Positions 47,601-56,815 of a stretch of 64,000 bases of DNA are shown here, piece after piece. How positions within the stretch are numbered: the first letter of the stretch is position 1; every line of letters starts with the position of its first letter. Location: positions 124,001-188,000 of the forward strand of contig JANQMC010000012.1 of NCBI GenBank assembly GCA_028280305.1, read 5' to 3'. The position numbers and the translations under genes were made by a program. The notes under the pieces are model-generated. The model worked only from the letters and a program-made list of their open reading frames with translations, was not told the origin of the DNA and searched no databases. The DNA comes from Pelagibius sp. Lineage in GTDB: Bacteria > Pseudomonadota > Alphaproteobacteria > Kiloniellales > Kiloniellaceae.

Positions 47601-48120
47601 GCAGATGCTGGAAGAGGCGGTGGCGGCAGCGCGCAGTGGCGGTACTGCCGCCGAAACCGAAGCCGCCGAAAGCTTCACGCCGCAGATCAACATCGGGATG
47701 CCGGTCCTCATTCCAGAAACCTACGTCACCGATCTCAACCTGCGTTTGGGCCTTTACCGCCGCCTTTCCACTTTGGTGGACCGGGCGGAAATCGATTCTT
47801 TCGCTGCGGAACTGGTGGACCGTTTCGGGCCCTTGCCGGTGGAGGTGGAGAACCTGCTGCAGATCATGGCCATCAAGCGGCTCTGCCGGGATGCCGGCGT
47901 GGCGCGTCTGGATGCCGGGCCGAAGGGGGCCACGGTGGCTTTCCACAACGACAGTTTCTCAAACCCCGCCGGGCTCATCACCTTCATCCAGCAGCAGGCC
48001 GGCGAGGTGAAGCTGCGCCCCGATCACACCATGGTCTACCGCCGCGCCTGGGACAGCGACGCGGCCCGGGTGCGCGGTGTCCGGCTGATGCTGGACGAAC
48101 TGGTCAAGCTTGCAGCCTAG
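44629..48120 (+). CDS. mfd: Transcription-repair coupling factor
   Basis: A 1163-residue translocase that removes RNA polymerase stalled at DNA damage and recruits UvrA. The UvrB-like N-terminal part contains FPAWDCLPYDRVSP and the RNA polymerase-interacting domain contains VVHVDHGIGRYEGL. The helicase part has Walker A (CGDVGFGKTEVALRA), LLIVDEEQHFGVKQKE, TLTATPIPRTLQMAMSGV and the RGRIGRS box. The TRCF C-terminal domain follows. The start is the ATG at 44629, 25 bases after sdhE. Confidence 0.96.
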   Translation: MSDPVSAPAPTDDSASVRPTIASAAPGADALYLAGLLEDAPGGRWLHVARDDAQAARMADSLRFFAPAVETLVFPAWDCLPYDRVSPHRDIVAQRLDVLTRLIAPRAASPQVVITTVNALLQRVPPPEALEGRVLELHAGQNLPAERLNGFFAENGYYRVETVSEPGEFAVRGGIVDVFAPGQAQPLRLDFFGDDLETLRLFDPLTQRTTEQVEAVTLKPVSEVILDPAAIERFRTVYRSTFGAVRDDPLYEAVSAGRVHPGMEHWLPLYHERLVTLLDYLPEAGVTLDHQASEARDARLETILDFHDARKQLEGGGETGGWVYKAIEPALLYLDGAEWDRVLAERPGGQFTPFAAPEGDGTRDAGALPGLDFAEQRAAGTGNLYEAADQQIRHQQKAGRRVVLTAFSAGALDRLAALLKEHGELETRQVAAWAEIADLKPGQLGLAILEIERGFRLGEVLFLTEQDILGERISRPTARKRRAENFLTEISDLQEKDLVVHVDHGIGRYEGLETLDVGGAPHDCLKVIYHGGDKLFVPVENIEVLSRFGADNETVDLDRLGGVNWQTRKARVKERIAAMAHALIELAAARALKGAEAMEKPEGLYDEFCARFPFPETEDQLRAIEETVTDMAAGKPMDRLVCGDVGFGKTEVALRAAFLAVMAGKQVAVVVPTTLLCRQHFRTFKERFAGLPVQIRQLSRLVSAKEANETKADLAKGRVEIVVGTHAVLAKSMAFKDLGLLIVDEEQHFGVKQKERLKALREDVHVLTLTATPIPRTLQMAMSGVKEMSLIATPPVDRLAVRTFVLPYDPVIVREAILREHYRGGQTFYVCPRLKDLTELFERLEKLVPEVKVAVAHGQLPPTQLEAVMTDFYDRKYDILLSTNIVESGLDIPTANTMIIHRADMFGLAQLYQLRGRIGRSKVRAYAYLTLPPGRILSAAAEKRLNVMQTLDNLGAGFQLASHDLDIRGAGNLLGEEQSGQIREVGIELYQQMLEEAVAAARSGGTAAETEAAESFTPQINIGMPVLIPETYVTDLNLRLGLYRRLSTLVDRAEIDSFAAELVDRFGPLPVEVENLLQIMAIKRLCRDAGVARLDAGPKGATVAFHNDSFSNPAGLITFIQQQAGEVKLRPDHTMVYRRAWDSDAARVRGVRLMLDELVKLAA

Positions 48121-48326
48121 ACGGGAAGGCGGTTCGCAGTCGCATCGCTTTGAGATAGCGATATCTTTCCACACCAGATGAACGCTGGACCAACGGCGAT
48201 CCCTTGATAATATTAACCGAGCTTCGCGAGAGAGAGCCATTCGGCCCAATGTGAGGCGTCGCCCGCAAAAATCTATTTTTTTTCCAAGGGCATAATCCCA
48301 AGGGGCAATCTTCAGGGAGACGTAAC

Positions 48327-49913
48327 GTGAGAAAGCTATTCGCCTGTGTCGTGGCAGCCATTTTGGCCGTGACGGCGGCACCTACGCTGGCCAAGACGCC
48401 GCGGGACACCCTCGTCATCGCCTTTCAGATCGACGACATTATTTCGCTGGACCCGGCTGAGATCTTTGAGTTTACGGCTGCGGAGTACGCCGGAAACACC
48501 TATGACCGCCTGATCGGCTACAACCACGAAAACGTGTCGGAGATTTACGGCGTCGCCGCCGAATCGTGGACCATCTCCAACGACGGCAAGACCTACACCT
48601 TCAAAATGCGCGAGGGCGTGAAGTTTGCCTCCGGCAACCCGATGACCGCGGAAGACGCGGCCTTCTCGCTGCAGCGGGCGATCATTCTCGATAAGCCGCC
48701 GGCTTTCATTCTCACCCAGTTCGGTTTCACGGCGGACAATGTGGCGGAGAAGATCCGCGCCGTCGATGACATGACCCTGGTCATCGAAACCGACCAAGCC
48801 TACGCGCCAACCTTCGTGCTCTACTGCCTGACGGCGACCATCAGTTCCATCGTCGACAAGAAGACGGTGATGGAACATGAAGAAGACGGCGACCTCGGCC
48901 ATAAATGGCTGCGTACGAACTATGCTGGTGTCGGCCCCTTCAAGTTGCGCCAGTGGAAGCCGAACGAGTCTTTGACCCTCGACCGCAATGACGACTATTG
49001 GGGCGGCGCCCCGGCCATGAAGCGGGTCATCACCCGCCACATCGTCGAACCGGCGACCCAGCAATTGCTTCTCGAGAAGGGCGATATCGACGTTGCCCGC
49101 AACCTGGGGCCTGACCAACTGGTGACCGTCCGCAGCAATCCTGATCTCGCCGTGCAAGAAGGCGTCAAGGGCGCGATTTACTATCTGGGTCTGAGCCAGA
49201 AAAACGAGGCTCTCGCCAATCCTAAAGTGCGTCAGGCGCTGAAGTATCTGGTCGACTACAAGGGGATGGAAGGCACCGTGGTGCGCGACCTCATGAAGGT
49301 GCATCAGGCCTTCCTGCCGCGCGGTTTCCTCGGCGCCTTGGAGTCGACGCCCTTCACCCTGGACATTGCCAAGGCCAAGGAGTTGCTTGCCGAGGCTGGC
49401 TATCCCGATGGCTTCACAATCACCATGGATACCCGCAACGTCTCGCCGATCCTGGAGATGGCGCAATCCATTCAGGCCACTTTCGGGCAGGCAGGGGTGA
49501 ACCTGGAAATCATTCCCGGCGACGGCAAGCAGACCCTGACCAAGTATCGGGCGCGCAACCACGACATCTACATCGGCCGTTGGGGCCCCGACTATCAGGA
49601 TCCCCATACCAACGCCGATACCTTCGCGCGCAATCCGGACAACTCCGACGATGCCAAGTCCAAGCCGTTGGCCTGGCGCAATTCCTGGGATATCCCGGAG
49701 ATGACCAAGATGGCCGATGCCGCGATCCTGGAGCGCGACCCGGCCAAGCGGGCGGAGTTGTATCTGGAGATTCAGAAGGCGCACCAGGTGACCTCGCCCT
49801 TCGTCATCATGTTCCAGCAGACCGAAGTGGCCGCGACGCGGGCGGACACCAAGGGCTTCATCATCGGCCCGGCCTTTGATGACAACAAGTATCACGAAGT
49901 CACCAAGGACTAG
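48327..49913 (+). CDS. ABC transporter substrate-binding protein, family 5 (peptide/opine type)
   Basis: A 528-residue periplasmic binding protein. The signal peptide (FACVVAAILAVTAAPTLAK) leads to the family 5 pattern: SLDPAEIFEFTAAEYAGNTYDRLIGY, YTFKMREGVKFASG and VGPFKLRQWKPNESLTLDRN. The C terminus is complete. The start is GTG at 48327, with AGGGAG nearby. Ligands of this family include oligopeptides, nickel chelates and opines, and none can be chosen here. It heads an operon with two permeases and two ATPases. Confidence 0.92.
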   Translation: MRKLFACVVAAILAVTAAPTLAKTPRDTLVIAFQIDDIISLDPAEIFEFTAAEYAGNTYDRLIGYNHENVSEIYGVAAESWTISNDGKTYTFKMREGVKFASGNPMTAEDAAFSLQRAIILDKPPAFILTQFGFTADNVAEKIRAVDDMTLVIETDQAYAPTFVLYCLTATISSIVDKKTVMEHEEDGDLGHKWLRTNYAGVGPFKLRQWKPNESLTLDRNDDYWGGAPAMKRVITRHIVEPATQQLLLEKGDIDVARNLGPDQLVTVRSNPDLAVQEGVKGAIYYLGLSQKNEALANPKVRQALKYLVDYKGMEGTVVRDLMKVHQAFLPRGFLGALESTPFTLDIAKAKELLAEAGYPDGFTITMDTRNVSPILEMAQSIQATFGQAGVNLEIIPGDGKQTLTKYRARNHDIYIGRWGPDYQDPHTNADTFARNPDNSDDAKSKPLAWRNSWDIPEMTKMADAAILERDPAKRAELYLEIQKAHQVTSPFVIMFQQTEVAATRADTKGFIIGPAFDDNKYHEVTKD

Positions 49914-49929
49914 ACGGGTTCCGATCTAG

Positions 49930-51000
49930 GTGACTTTAGGAGTCGATAGAGAAGACAGGGCAGGGAAGGGCTTCGGCGGCCTTTCCCTGCCTCGTCCATT
50001 ACGGGTGACGCTCAATCTGGTCGTGACCGTCGCTCTGACGTTCCTCGGCCTGCTCTTTGTGACCTTCATCATTGGCCGCGTGGTCCCCATCGACCCGGTG
50101 TTGGCCATCGTCGGCGATCGCGCCCCGGAACACGTTGTGGAGCGGGTGCGGATCGAACTCGGCCTCGACTTGCCGCTTTACGAACAGTTCGCCATCTATG
50201 TCTGGGACGTCCTGCAGGGCGATCTCGGCGAATCGGTGCTGACGGCCAATCCGGTCTTGGAGGACATCAAACGGGTCTTTCCGGCAACCCTGGAACTGGC
50301 CACGGTCGCGACCTTGTTCGGTGTTCTGTTGGGCGTTCCCATGGGGGTCCTCGCGGCGGTCAACCAGGGACGTTGGCCAGATCAGGTGATCCGTGTCGTC
50401 GGTCTGCTGGGTTATTCCATCCCGGTTTTCTGGCTCGGCCTGATGGGCCTTTTACTCTTCTACGCCACATTGGACCTCGTCCCCGGCCCGGGGCGCCTCA
50501 ACTTCATATACGACGATATGGTCGATCCGGTGACCGGCGTCCTGCTGATCGATTCTGCCATGGCCGGGGAATGGGACATCTTCTGGAACGCGGCCAGCCA
50601 CCTCGTCCTGCCGTCGGTTATTCTTGGGTACTTCAGCCTTGCTTACATCAGCCGCATGACCCGCTCTTTCATGCTGGAGCAGCTCAGCCAGGAATACATC
50701 ACCACCGCCAGAGTAAAGGGCGTGAAGGAATGGCGGGTGATCTGGGTGCACGCCCTCGGCAATGTCTGGGTGCCTCTGGTGACCGTGATCGCCCTCAGCT
50801 ACGCCAATCTTCTGGAAGGATCGGTTCTGACCGAGATCGTCTTCGCCTGGCCGGGCCTTGGTTTCTATCTGACACAGTCGCTGTTGAACGCGGATATGAA
50901 CGCCGTGCTTGGCGCCACCATGGTGGTCGGCGCCGTCTTTATCGGGATCAATCTTCTGTCAGACTTGCTCTATAAGCTATTGGATCCGCGGGCACGATGA
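49930..51000 (+). CDS. ABC transporter permease (DppB/OppB-type)
   Basis: A 356-residue inner-membrane permease with six predicted transmembrane helices. It has the extra N-terminal domain of the DppB class (RIELGLDLPLYEQFAIYVWDVLQGDLGESV). The EAA loop is YITTARVKGVKEWRVIWVHALGN. It begins at GTG 49930, 17 bases after the binding-protein gene, and overlaps the next permease by four bases (ATGA). The periplasmic insert around LVPGPGRLNFIYDD is longer than usual. Confidence 0.92.
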   Translation: MTLGVDREDRAGKGFGGLSLPRPLRVTLNLVVTVALTFLGLLFVTFIIGRVVPIDPVLAIVGDRAPEHVVERVRIELGLDLPLYEQFAIYVWDVLQGDLGESVLTANPVLEDIKRVFPATLELATVATLFGVLLGVPMGVLAAVNQGRWPDQVIRVVGLLGYSIPVFWLGLMGLLLFYATLDLVPGPGRLNFIYDDMVDPVTGVLLIDSAMAGEWDIFWNAASHLVLPSVILGYFSLAYISRMTRSFMLEQLSQEYITTARVKGVKEWRVIWVHALGNVWVPLVTVIALSYANLLEGSVLTEIVFAWPGLGFYLTQSLLNADMNAVLGATMVVGAVFIGINLLSDLLYKLLDPRAR

Positions 51001-51929
51001 GCAGCGAAACGCAAAGCCCGGAAACGACCGGCCTGCGGGCCTGGCTGCTTAGCTCCTCGCCCGCGTCGCGTGGCCAGGCGCGGGTGGGCCGGGCTTATGT
51101 CGGCTGGCTGGCCTTCAGATCCAATCACCTGGCGATGCTGGGTCTCGGTATCGTCCTGCTGCTGATCATCCTGGCGATTTTCGCGCCGGTGATCGCCCCC
51201 TACGACCCCAATGCCCAGGTGCTTGCGGACCGTTTGCAGTTCTTCTCGGCACAGCATTGGTTCGGGACCGACGAGTTGGGCCGCGATATCTTCTCGCGTA
51301 TCGTCCACGGCTCCCGCCTGACGCTCTATATCGTCGTTCTGGTGGCGATCATCGCTGCCCCCATCGGCTTGGCCGTCGGTACCACTGCCGGCTATCTCGG
51401 CGGCTGGACCGACACCGTGCTGATGCGCATGACCGATATCTTCCTGGCCTTTCCCAAGCTGGTGCTGGCCCTGGCGCTGGTGGCCGCCCTCGGCCCCGGT
51501 ATCGAGAATGCCATTATCGCCATTGCCGTTACTTCCTGGCCGCCCTATGCGCGCATCGCCCGGGCCGAAACGATCACCATCCGCAACTCCGACTTCATCT
51601 CCGCTGTGCGGCTGCAGGGGGCAGGGCGTATGCGGATCATCTGGTCGCATATCGTGCCGCTCTGCACCTCTTCCCTGATCGTTCGGGTGACCCTCGACAT
51701 GGCGGGGATCATTCTGATTGCCGCCGGCCTCGGTTTTCTCGGTCTCGGCGCTCAGCCGCCCTTGCCGGAGTGGGGGGCAATGATCTCCAGCGGCCGCAAG
51801 GTGCTGCCGACCTACTGGTGGGTGGCGACGGTGCCGGGTGTGGCGATCTTCATCGTCAGCCTGGGTTTTAACCTCCTGGGCGATGGCCTGCGGGACGTGC
51901 TTGACCCCAAGACCGGGGGGCAGGGATGA
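50997..51929 (+). CDS. ABC transporter permease (DppC/OppC-type)
   Basis: A 310-residue permease that pairs with the preceding one. The N-terminal cytoplasmic tail leads to FRSNHLAMLGLGIVLLLIIL and then APYDPNAQVLADRLQF. FGTDELGRDIFSRIVHGSRL is a hallmark of the DppC class. The EAA motif is FISAVRLQGAGRMRIIWSHIVP. It overlaps both neighbours by four bases. Confidence 0.93.
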   Translation: MSSETQSPETTGLRAWLLSSSPASRGQARVGRAYVGWLAFRSNHLAMLGLGIVLLLIILAIFAPVIAPYDPNAQVLADRLQFFSAQHWFGTDELGRDIFSRIVHGSRLTLYIVVLVAIIAAPIGLAVGTTAGYLGGWTDTVLMRMTDIFLAFPKLVLALALVAALGPGIENAIIAIAVTSWPPYARIARAETITIRNSDFISAVRLQGAGRMRIIWSHIVPLCTSSLIVRVTLDMAGIILIAAGLGFLGLGAQPPLPEWGAMISSGRKVLPTYWWVATVPGVAIFIVSLGFNLLGDGLRDVLDPKTGGQG

Positions 51930-52774
51930 GCGACACACCGCTGCTGACGGTCGAGGACCTGAAAGTCGACTTTCCAACCCGCAAAGGGCTGGTCCAGGCC
52001 GTGCGCGGGATCAGCTTCTCCCTGGGGCGGGAGAAGCTTGGCATCGTCGGCGAGTCCGGCTCCGGCAAGTCCATGACCGGGCGGTCGATCCTGCGTCTCG
52101 TCTCGGCTCCCGGCCAGGTGAGCGCTAGGCGCCTGGAATTCGATGGCATCGAACTGCAGAGCCTCAGCGAGTCGCAGATGCGGGAGATCCGCGGCCAGCG
52201 TATTTCCATGGTGATGCAGGACCCGAAGTTCTCCCTTAACCCGGTCATGCGCGTGGGCGAACAGATTGCGGAAGCCTACAGGGTCCACCAGAACGTGCCT
52301 CAGGACGAGGCCAAGCGCCGCGCTCTCGACATGCTGCGCGCCGTGCGCATCCGCGATCCGGAGCGGGTCTACCGCGCCTTTCCGCATGAGGTCTCCGGCG
52401 GTATGGGCCAGCGCATCATGATCGCCATGATGCTGATTCCCGATCCGGACCTGCTGATCGCCGACGAACCGACCTCGGCGCTGGACGTGACGGTGCAGTT
52501 GCAGGTGCTGGCGATCCTCGATGACCTCGTGTCCCAACGCGGCATGGGGCTGATTTTCATCAGTCACGACCTCAGCCTCGTCGCCTCCTTCTGCGATCGG
52601 GTCGTGATCATGTATGCCGGACGGGTGATGGAGATCTGCGATGCCAAAAACCTCTCCGCCGCCCGGCACCCCTATACGCGGGGACTGTTGAATTGCCTGC
52701 CGAAGATCGACGGGGACGGCAGTGACCTGCCGGTTCTGCGGCGCGATCCGGAATGGCTGGAGCACGGCCTGTGA
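51926..52774 (+). CDS. ABC transporter ATP-binding protein (DppD/OppD-type)
   Basis: A 282-residue ATPase. Walker A is GESGSGKSMTGRSIL, the signature is VSGGMGQRIMIAMML and Walker B is LLIADEPTSALD. The C-terminal extension HPYTRGLLNCLPKI is the peptide-class oligopeptide C-terminal motif, shorter than usual and without obvious cluster cysteines. It is the third of four overlapping reading frames after the binding protein. Confidence 0.93.
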   Translation: MSDTPLLTVEDLKVDFPTRKGLVQAVRGISFSLGREKLGIVGESGSGKSMTGRSILRLVSAPGQVSARRLEFDGIELQSLSESQMREIRGQRISMVMQDPKFSLNPVMRVGEQIAEAYRVHQNVPQDEAKRRALDMLRAVRIRDPERVYRAFPHEVSGGMGQRIMIAMMLIPDPDLLIADEPTSALDVTVQLQVLAILDDLVSQRGMGLIFISHDLSLVASFCDRVVIMYAGRVMEICDAKNLSAARHPYTRGLLNCLPKIDGDGSDLPVLRRDPEWLEHGL

Positions 52775-53565
52775 CGGCTATGATTACCGCCAGCGATCTG
52801 AACGTGATCTTCGGCAAGGGAGCCGACCGTGTTCATGCCGTGCGCGACGTTTCCTTTTCGGTGACGGAGGGCACCACCTTCAGTCTGGTCGGTGAATCCG
52901 GCTCCGGCAAGTCCACCGTGTTGCGGGCGCTCAGCGGCCTCAATCCGGACTGGCGCGGTGCACTGACGGTTGCCGGCAAGGCGCTGACACCGCGCCGGGA
53001 CAAGGCCTTCTACAAGCTGGTCCAGATGGTTTTCCAGGACCCTTATGGTTCGCTGCATCCCCGCCATACGGTCGACCGCATCCTCATGGAGCCGCTGGCG
53101 ATCCACGGTCTCAGCGATCCCGACCGGCGGATCGAACAGGTCTTGGAGGAGGTTGGGTTGGGGCCGCAGTTCCGCTTCCGCTATCCGCATCAGCTCTCCG
53201 GCGGCCAGCGCCAGCGGGTTGCCATCGGCCGCGCGCTGATTCTGGAACCCCGCATTCTGCTGCTCGATGAACCGACTTCCGCTCTGGACGTTTCGGTCCA
53301 GGCGGAGGTCCTGAATCTGCTGCAGCGGCTAAAGGCGGAGCGCGGCCTGACCTACATCCTGGTGAGCCACGACCTCTCCGTGGTCGCCCATATGTGCGAT
53401 GAACTGGCCGTCATGAACCACGGTGCGGTGGTCGAGGCGATGGATGTCGGCCTGCTCAAGAGTCATCAGCCAAACCATCCCTATACGCGCCAGTTGATGA
53501 CGGCCAGCCTGGGCTACGACCGGGCGGCCATCGACCGCTTCGAGGATTTCGGGCTTTCCGAATGA
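52771..53565 (+). CDS. ABC transporter ATP-binding protein (DppF/OppF-type)
   Basis: A 264-residue ATPase that completes the transporter. Walker A is GESGSGKSTVLRAL, the signature is LSGGQRQRVAIGRAL and Walker B is ILLLDEPTSALD. The GTG at 52771 overlaps the previous stop (GTGA), matching the coupling seen elsewhere in the operon. An upstream ATG at 52753 or a downstream ATG at 52780 are alternatives. The C-terminal NHPYTRQLMTASLG fits the peptide family. Confidence 0.91.
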   Translation: MTAMITASDLNVIFGKGADRVHAVRDVSFSVTEGTTFSLVGESGSGKSTVLRALSGLNPDWRGALTVAGKALTPRRDKAFYKLVQMVFQDPYGSLHPRHTVDRILMEPLAIHGLSDPDRRIEQVLEEVGLGPQFRFRYPHQLSGGQRQRVAIGRALILEPRILLLDEPTSALDVSVQAEVLNLLQRLKAERGLTYILVSHDLSVVAHMCDELAVMNHGAVVEAMDVGLLKSHQPNHPYTRQLMTASLGYDRAAIDRFEDFGLSE

Positions 53566-53568
53566 TCC

Positions 53569-54219
53569 TTAGGCTTCAGCGGGGGCTTCCATTTCCTGCT
53601 TGGCGATGTCCAGCATCTCGGCCAGGGCCTTGGGCGGTTGGGCGCCAGCCACTGCGTGACGCCCGTTGAAGATGAAGCAGGGTACGCCATCGATGCCGAG
53701 AGCGCGGGCCTGGCGGTCTTCCTCGCTGGCCTCGGCCAACAAGGCGTCGCTTTTCAGGAAGGCTTCAGCCTCGGTCTCATTGAGCCCGGCGGTTTTGGCG
53801 GCGGCCAGGAGAACCGAGTCGTCGCCGATGTCCTCGCCGCGGAAGAAGTAGGCCTGAAACAGGGCCTCTACCAGCGCGGTCTGCGCTTCCTTGTCGGCAG
53901 CCCAGCGGATCAGGCGATGGGACTTCAAGGTGTTGGGGGTGCGGCCTATGGCCTCAAAGGCGAAGTCGATGCCATCTTCGGCGCCGGCGCCGCGGATACG
54001 GTCATAGATCATCTTCGCGTTCTCGGCGCCGCCGAACTTCAGGTTTAGATAGGCGCTGCGCTCCATGCCCTCTGCCGGCATGTTGGGGTTCAACTGAAAG
54101 GTCCGCCAGCGGATCTGCACCTCCAGATCGGGTCGCATGGCCAGAGCGGCTTCCAGGCGGCGTTTGCCGATCAGGCACCAGGGGCAGATGGTGTCGGAAA
54201 AGATGTCAATCTGAACCAT
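53569..54219 (-). CDS. DsbA-family oxidoreductase (FrnE-like)
   Basis: A 216-residue thioredoxin-fold protein with the active site FSDTICPWCLIGKRRLE (CPWC) near residue 12. There is no signal peptide, so it is cytoplasmic, as is normal for the FrnE/2-hydroxychromene carboxylate isomerase branch. The C-terminal ALGIDGVPCFIFNGRHAVAGAQ carries the cis-Pro. The start is the ATG complementary to 54217-54219. It converges with the transporter operon and diverges from the acyl-CoA ligase. Confidence 0.9.
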   Translation of the reverse strand: MVQIDIFSDTICPWCLIGKRRLEAALAMRPDLEVQIRWRTFQLNPNMPAEGMERSAYLNLKFGGAENAKMIYDRIRGAGAEDGIDFAFEAIGRTPNTLKSHRLIRWAADKEAQTALVEALFQAYFFRGEDIGDDSVLLAAAKTAGLNETEAEAFLKSDALLAEASEEDRQARALGIDGVPCFIFNGRHAVAGAQPPKALAEMLDIAKQEMEAPAEA

Positions 54220-54359
54220 GAACGTTGCCTTTTCGCTGGGCTTTCCGGTGCCTTGGCGGTTGACCGGGGGCTTGACCGGAGGGTAGCTAAGCACCCACCA
54301 TAAAGGAGATAAGCGCCAAAGCCAAAGATGGGGCAAAAGGGCGAGCATGGGGAGGTCAT

Positions 54360-56024
54360 ATGGCTGATGGGTCGGCCGATGGGGCAACCGGCAGGGCCGG
54401 GCAGCCCGGGGTCTTCGACACCGGACTGGCGCGCAACAATGCCAACACGGCACCGCTGACGCCGGTCACTTTTCTGCGCCGGGCGGCCGCGGTCTATCCC
54501 GACAAGGTGGCCGTGATTCACGGCGATCAGCGATTCACCTACAAGGAATTCTGCGAGCGCTCCGTACGGCTGGGCTCGGCACTGAGAAAGCGCGGGTTCG
54601 AACAGGGCGACTGCATTGCCATCATGGCCGCCAACACGCCGCCGATGCTGGAAGCCCACTACGGCGTGCCGATGATGGGGGGTGTCCTGAATTCGCTCAA
54701 CACCCGTCTGGATGCGCGGACCATTGCTTTCATCCTCGACCACGGCGAAGCGAAGGTCCTGTTGACGGACCGCGAGTTTTCGCCGGTGGTGAAAGAGGCT
54801 CTGGCGCTTTGCGAGCGAACGCCCCTGGTGGTGGACATCGACGATCCGATGGCCGAGGGCGGGGAACTGCTGGGCGGTCTCGACTATGAGGCGCTGCTGG
54901 CCGAAGGCGATCCGGAGGAGAGCTTTCAGGATCCTGCGGATGAATGGCAGTCGATCTCTCTGCTTTATACTTCCGGTACCACGGGCAACCCGAAAGGCGT
55001 GGTCTATCACCATCGCGGCGCCTATCTGAATGCGATCGGCAACATGATCACTTTCGGACTGGGGCGCGACTCGGTCTACCTCTGGACCCTGCCGATGTTT
55101 CACTGTGACGGCTGGACCTTTACCTGGGGCGTGACGGCGGCCTGTGCGACCCATGTCTGCCTGCGCAAGGTCGATCCGGCGGTGATCTATCCGCTGATCC
55201 GCGATGAGGGGGTCACCCATATGTGCGGTGCGCCCATCGTTTTGACCCTGCTCGCCAATGCGCCGGACAGTGCCAAGGTGATCTTCGATCAGACCGTGGA
55301 ATGCGCTACAGGCGGGGCGGCACCGCCGAGCGCGGTGATCGAAGCAATGGAGGCACAGGGCTTTCGCGTCACCCACCTCTATGGCCTGACGGAGTGTTAT
55401 GGGCCGGCCACGGTCTGCGCCTGGCAGGACGATTGGGCGGAACTGGATATGCGGAGCCGCTCCGCCAAGATGGCGCGTCAGGGTGTCAATTACCTGACCC
55501 TGGAAGGGGCGACAGTGATGCAGCCGGATACCATGGCACCCGTGCCTTGGGACGGAACGACCCTGGGTGAGATCATGCTGCGGGGCAACACCGTCATGAA
55601 AGGGTATCTGAAGAACCCCAGCGCCACCGAGCAGGCCTTCGCCGGTGGTTGGTTTCATACCGGGGACCTCGCGGTGATCCACCCGGACGGTTATATCGAG
55701 GTGAAAGACCGCTCCAAGGATGTCATCATCTCCGGCGGCGAGAACATCTCCAGCCTGGAGGTGGAGGAGGCGCTCTATCGACACCCGAAAGTGTTGGAAG
55801 CCGCCGTGGTGGCGCGCCCCGATGAGAAGTGGGGCGAGCATCCCTGCGCTTTTGTCACCCTGCGGGAAGGCGTGGAAGCGGAAAGCGAGGAGATCGTGAC
55901 CTTTTGCCGTGAGATGCTGGCGGGCTTCAAGGTACCGCGGACGGTCGTCTTCGGGCCGCTGCCGAAGACCTCCACCGGCAAGATTCAGAAGTTCGTTCTT
56001 CGCGAGCGTGCGCAGGCGTTGTGA
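54360..56024 (+). CDS. Acyl-CoA synthetase (AMP-forming), LvaE-like by context
   Basis: A 554-residue ANL-superfamily enzyme that activates a carboxylic acid to its CoA thioester through an acyl-AMP. LLYTSGTTGNPKGVVYHHRG is the phosphate-binding loop, LYGLTECYGP lies in the core, and TGDLAVIHPDGYIEVKDRSK is the hinge. STGKIQKF near the end has the catalytic Lys. Alone it could be a medium-chain, methylthiopropionyl- or related CoA ligase. Its position at the head of an operon with LvaD-, LvaC-, LvaA- and LvaB-like genes suggests a 4-oxo- or 4-hydroxy-acid substrate. The ATG at 54360 has GGGGAGG upstream. Confidence 0.9.
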   Translation: MADGSADGATGRAGQPGVFDTGLARNNANTAPLTPVTFLRRAAAVYPDKVAVIHGDQRFTYKEFCERSVRLGSALRKRGFEQGDCIAIMAANTPPMLEAHYGVPMMGGVLNSLNTRLDARTIAFILDHGEAKVLLTDREFSPVVKEALALCERTPLVVDIDDPMAEGGELLGGLDYEALLAEGDPEESFQDPADEWQSISLLYTSGTTGNPKGVVYHHRGAYLNAIGNMITFGLGRDSVYLWTLPMFHCDGWTFTWGVTAACATHVCLRKVDPAVIYPLIRDEGVTHMCGAPIVLTLLANAPDSAKVIFDQTVECATGGAAPPSAVIEAMEAQGFRVTHLYGLTECYGPATVCAWQDDWAELDMRSRSAKMARQGVNYLTLEGATVMQPDTMAPVPWDGTTLGEIMLRGNTVMKGYLKNPSATEQAFAGGWFHTGDLAVIHPDGYIEVKDRSKDVIISGGENISSLEVEEALYRHPKVLEAAVVARPDEKWGEHPCAFVTLREGVEAESEEIVTFCREMLAGFKVPRTVVFGPLPKTSTGKIQKFVLRERAQAL

Positions 56025-56794
56025 CCCAGGCATCGAACGCCTTCGACCTTACCGGCAAGGCGGCGCTGGTCACCGGGGCGTCCAGCGGCCTCGGCCGCCA
56101 TGCTGCCCTGCTACTGGCCAAGGCAGGGGCGAAGGTGGCTGTAGCAGCGCGACGCCTCGAGCCCCTGGTGGAACTTGAGAAGCAGATTGAGGCGCGGGAC
56201 GGCCGTGCCATCCCGCTCTGCCTCGACGTGACGGATCAGGGCTCTGTCACGGAGTGCGTTTCGGTCGCAGAAACCGAACTTGGCCCGCTTTCGATTCTGA
56301 TCAACAACGCCGGTGTCGCTGAAACCGCGCCGGCTTTCGAGGTTACCGAAGAGGGTTGGGACCGTGTTATGGACACCAATCTAAAGGGTGCCTGGCTGGT
56401 TGCCCAGGAAGTTGGCCGCCGCATGGCGCATCTGGGCCATGGCGGTTCGATTATCAATATCGCCTCGGTCTTGGGCTTGGCCGGCAGCCAGCAGATACCT
56501 GCCTACTGTGCCTCCAAGGGCGGCCTCGTGAATCTGACCCGCGCGCTGGCCGTCGAATGGGCCCGTCACGGCATCAGGGTCAACGCTCTGGCGCCGGGCT
56601 ACATCGAAACCGAGATCAACGCGGATTTCCTGGCCGGCCCGGCCGGCGATAAACTGCGCAAGTCGATACCCCTAAGGCGGTTCGGACAGCCGGAGGATCT
56701 GGATGGGCCTTTGCTGCTTTTGGCCTCCGACGCCTCGCGGTATATCAGCGGATCGGTTCTGGTCGTCGACGGCGCTCAGTCGGCGGCGCTGTAG
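56021..56794 (+). CDS. Short-chain dehydrogenase/reductase, LvaD-like by context
   Basis: A 257-residue classical SDR. The cofactor loop TGASSGLG, the NNAG motif, the catalytic Ser in IINIASVLG and YCASK (Tyr and Lys) are intact. PLRRFGQPEDLDGPLLLLASDASRYISGSVLVVDGA is the usual C terminus. The GTG start overlaps the ligase stop by four bases. In the P. putida lva pathway an SDR reduces levulinyl-CoA to 4-hydroxyvaleryl-CoA, and this gene is the natural candidate for the same step. Substrate is inference. Confidence 0.9.
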   Translation: MTQASNAFDLTGKAALVTGASSGLGRHAALLLAKAGAKVAVAARRLEPLVELEKQIEARDGRAIPLCLDVTDQGSVTECVSVAETELGPLSILINNAGVAETAPAFEVTEEGWDRVMDTNLKGAWLVAQEVGRRMAHLGHGGSIINIASVLGLAGSQQIPAYCASKGGLVNLTRALAVEWARHGIRVNALAPGYIETEINADFLAGPAGDKLRKSIPLRRFGQPEDLDGPLLLLASDASRYISGSVLVVDGAQSAAL

Positions 56795-56815
56795 GCGGCA
56801 GCAAGAGGAAGCTCC

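Noticed and set aside
54171..56033. 620-codon minus-strand frame opposite the acyl-CoA ligase
   Set aside because: It overlaps the ligase completely and shows only Arg/His/Gln-rich composition.
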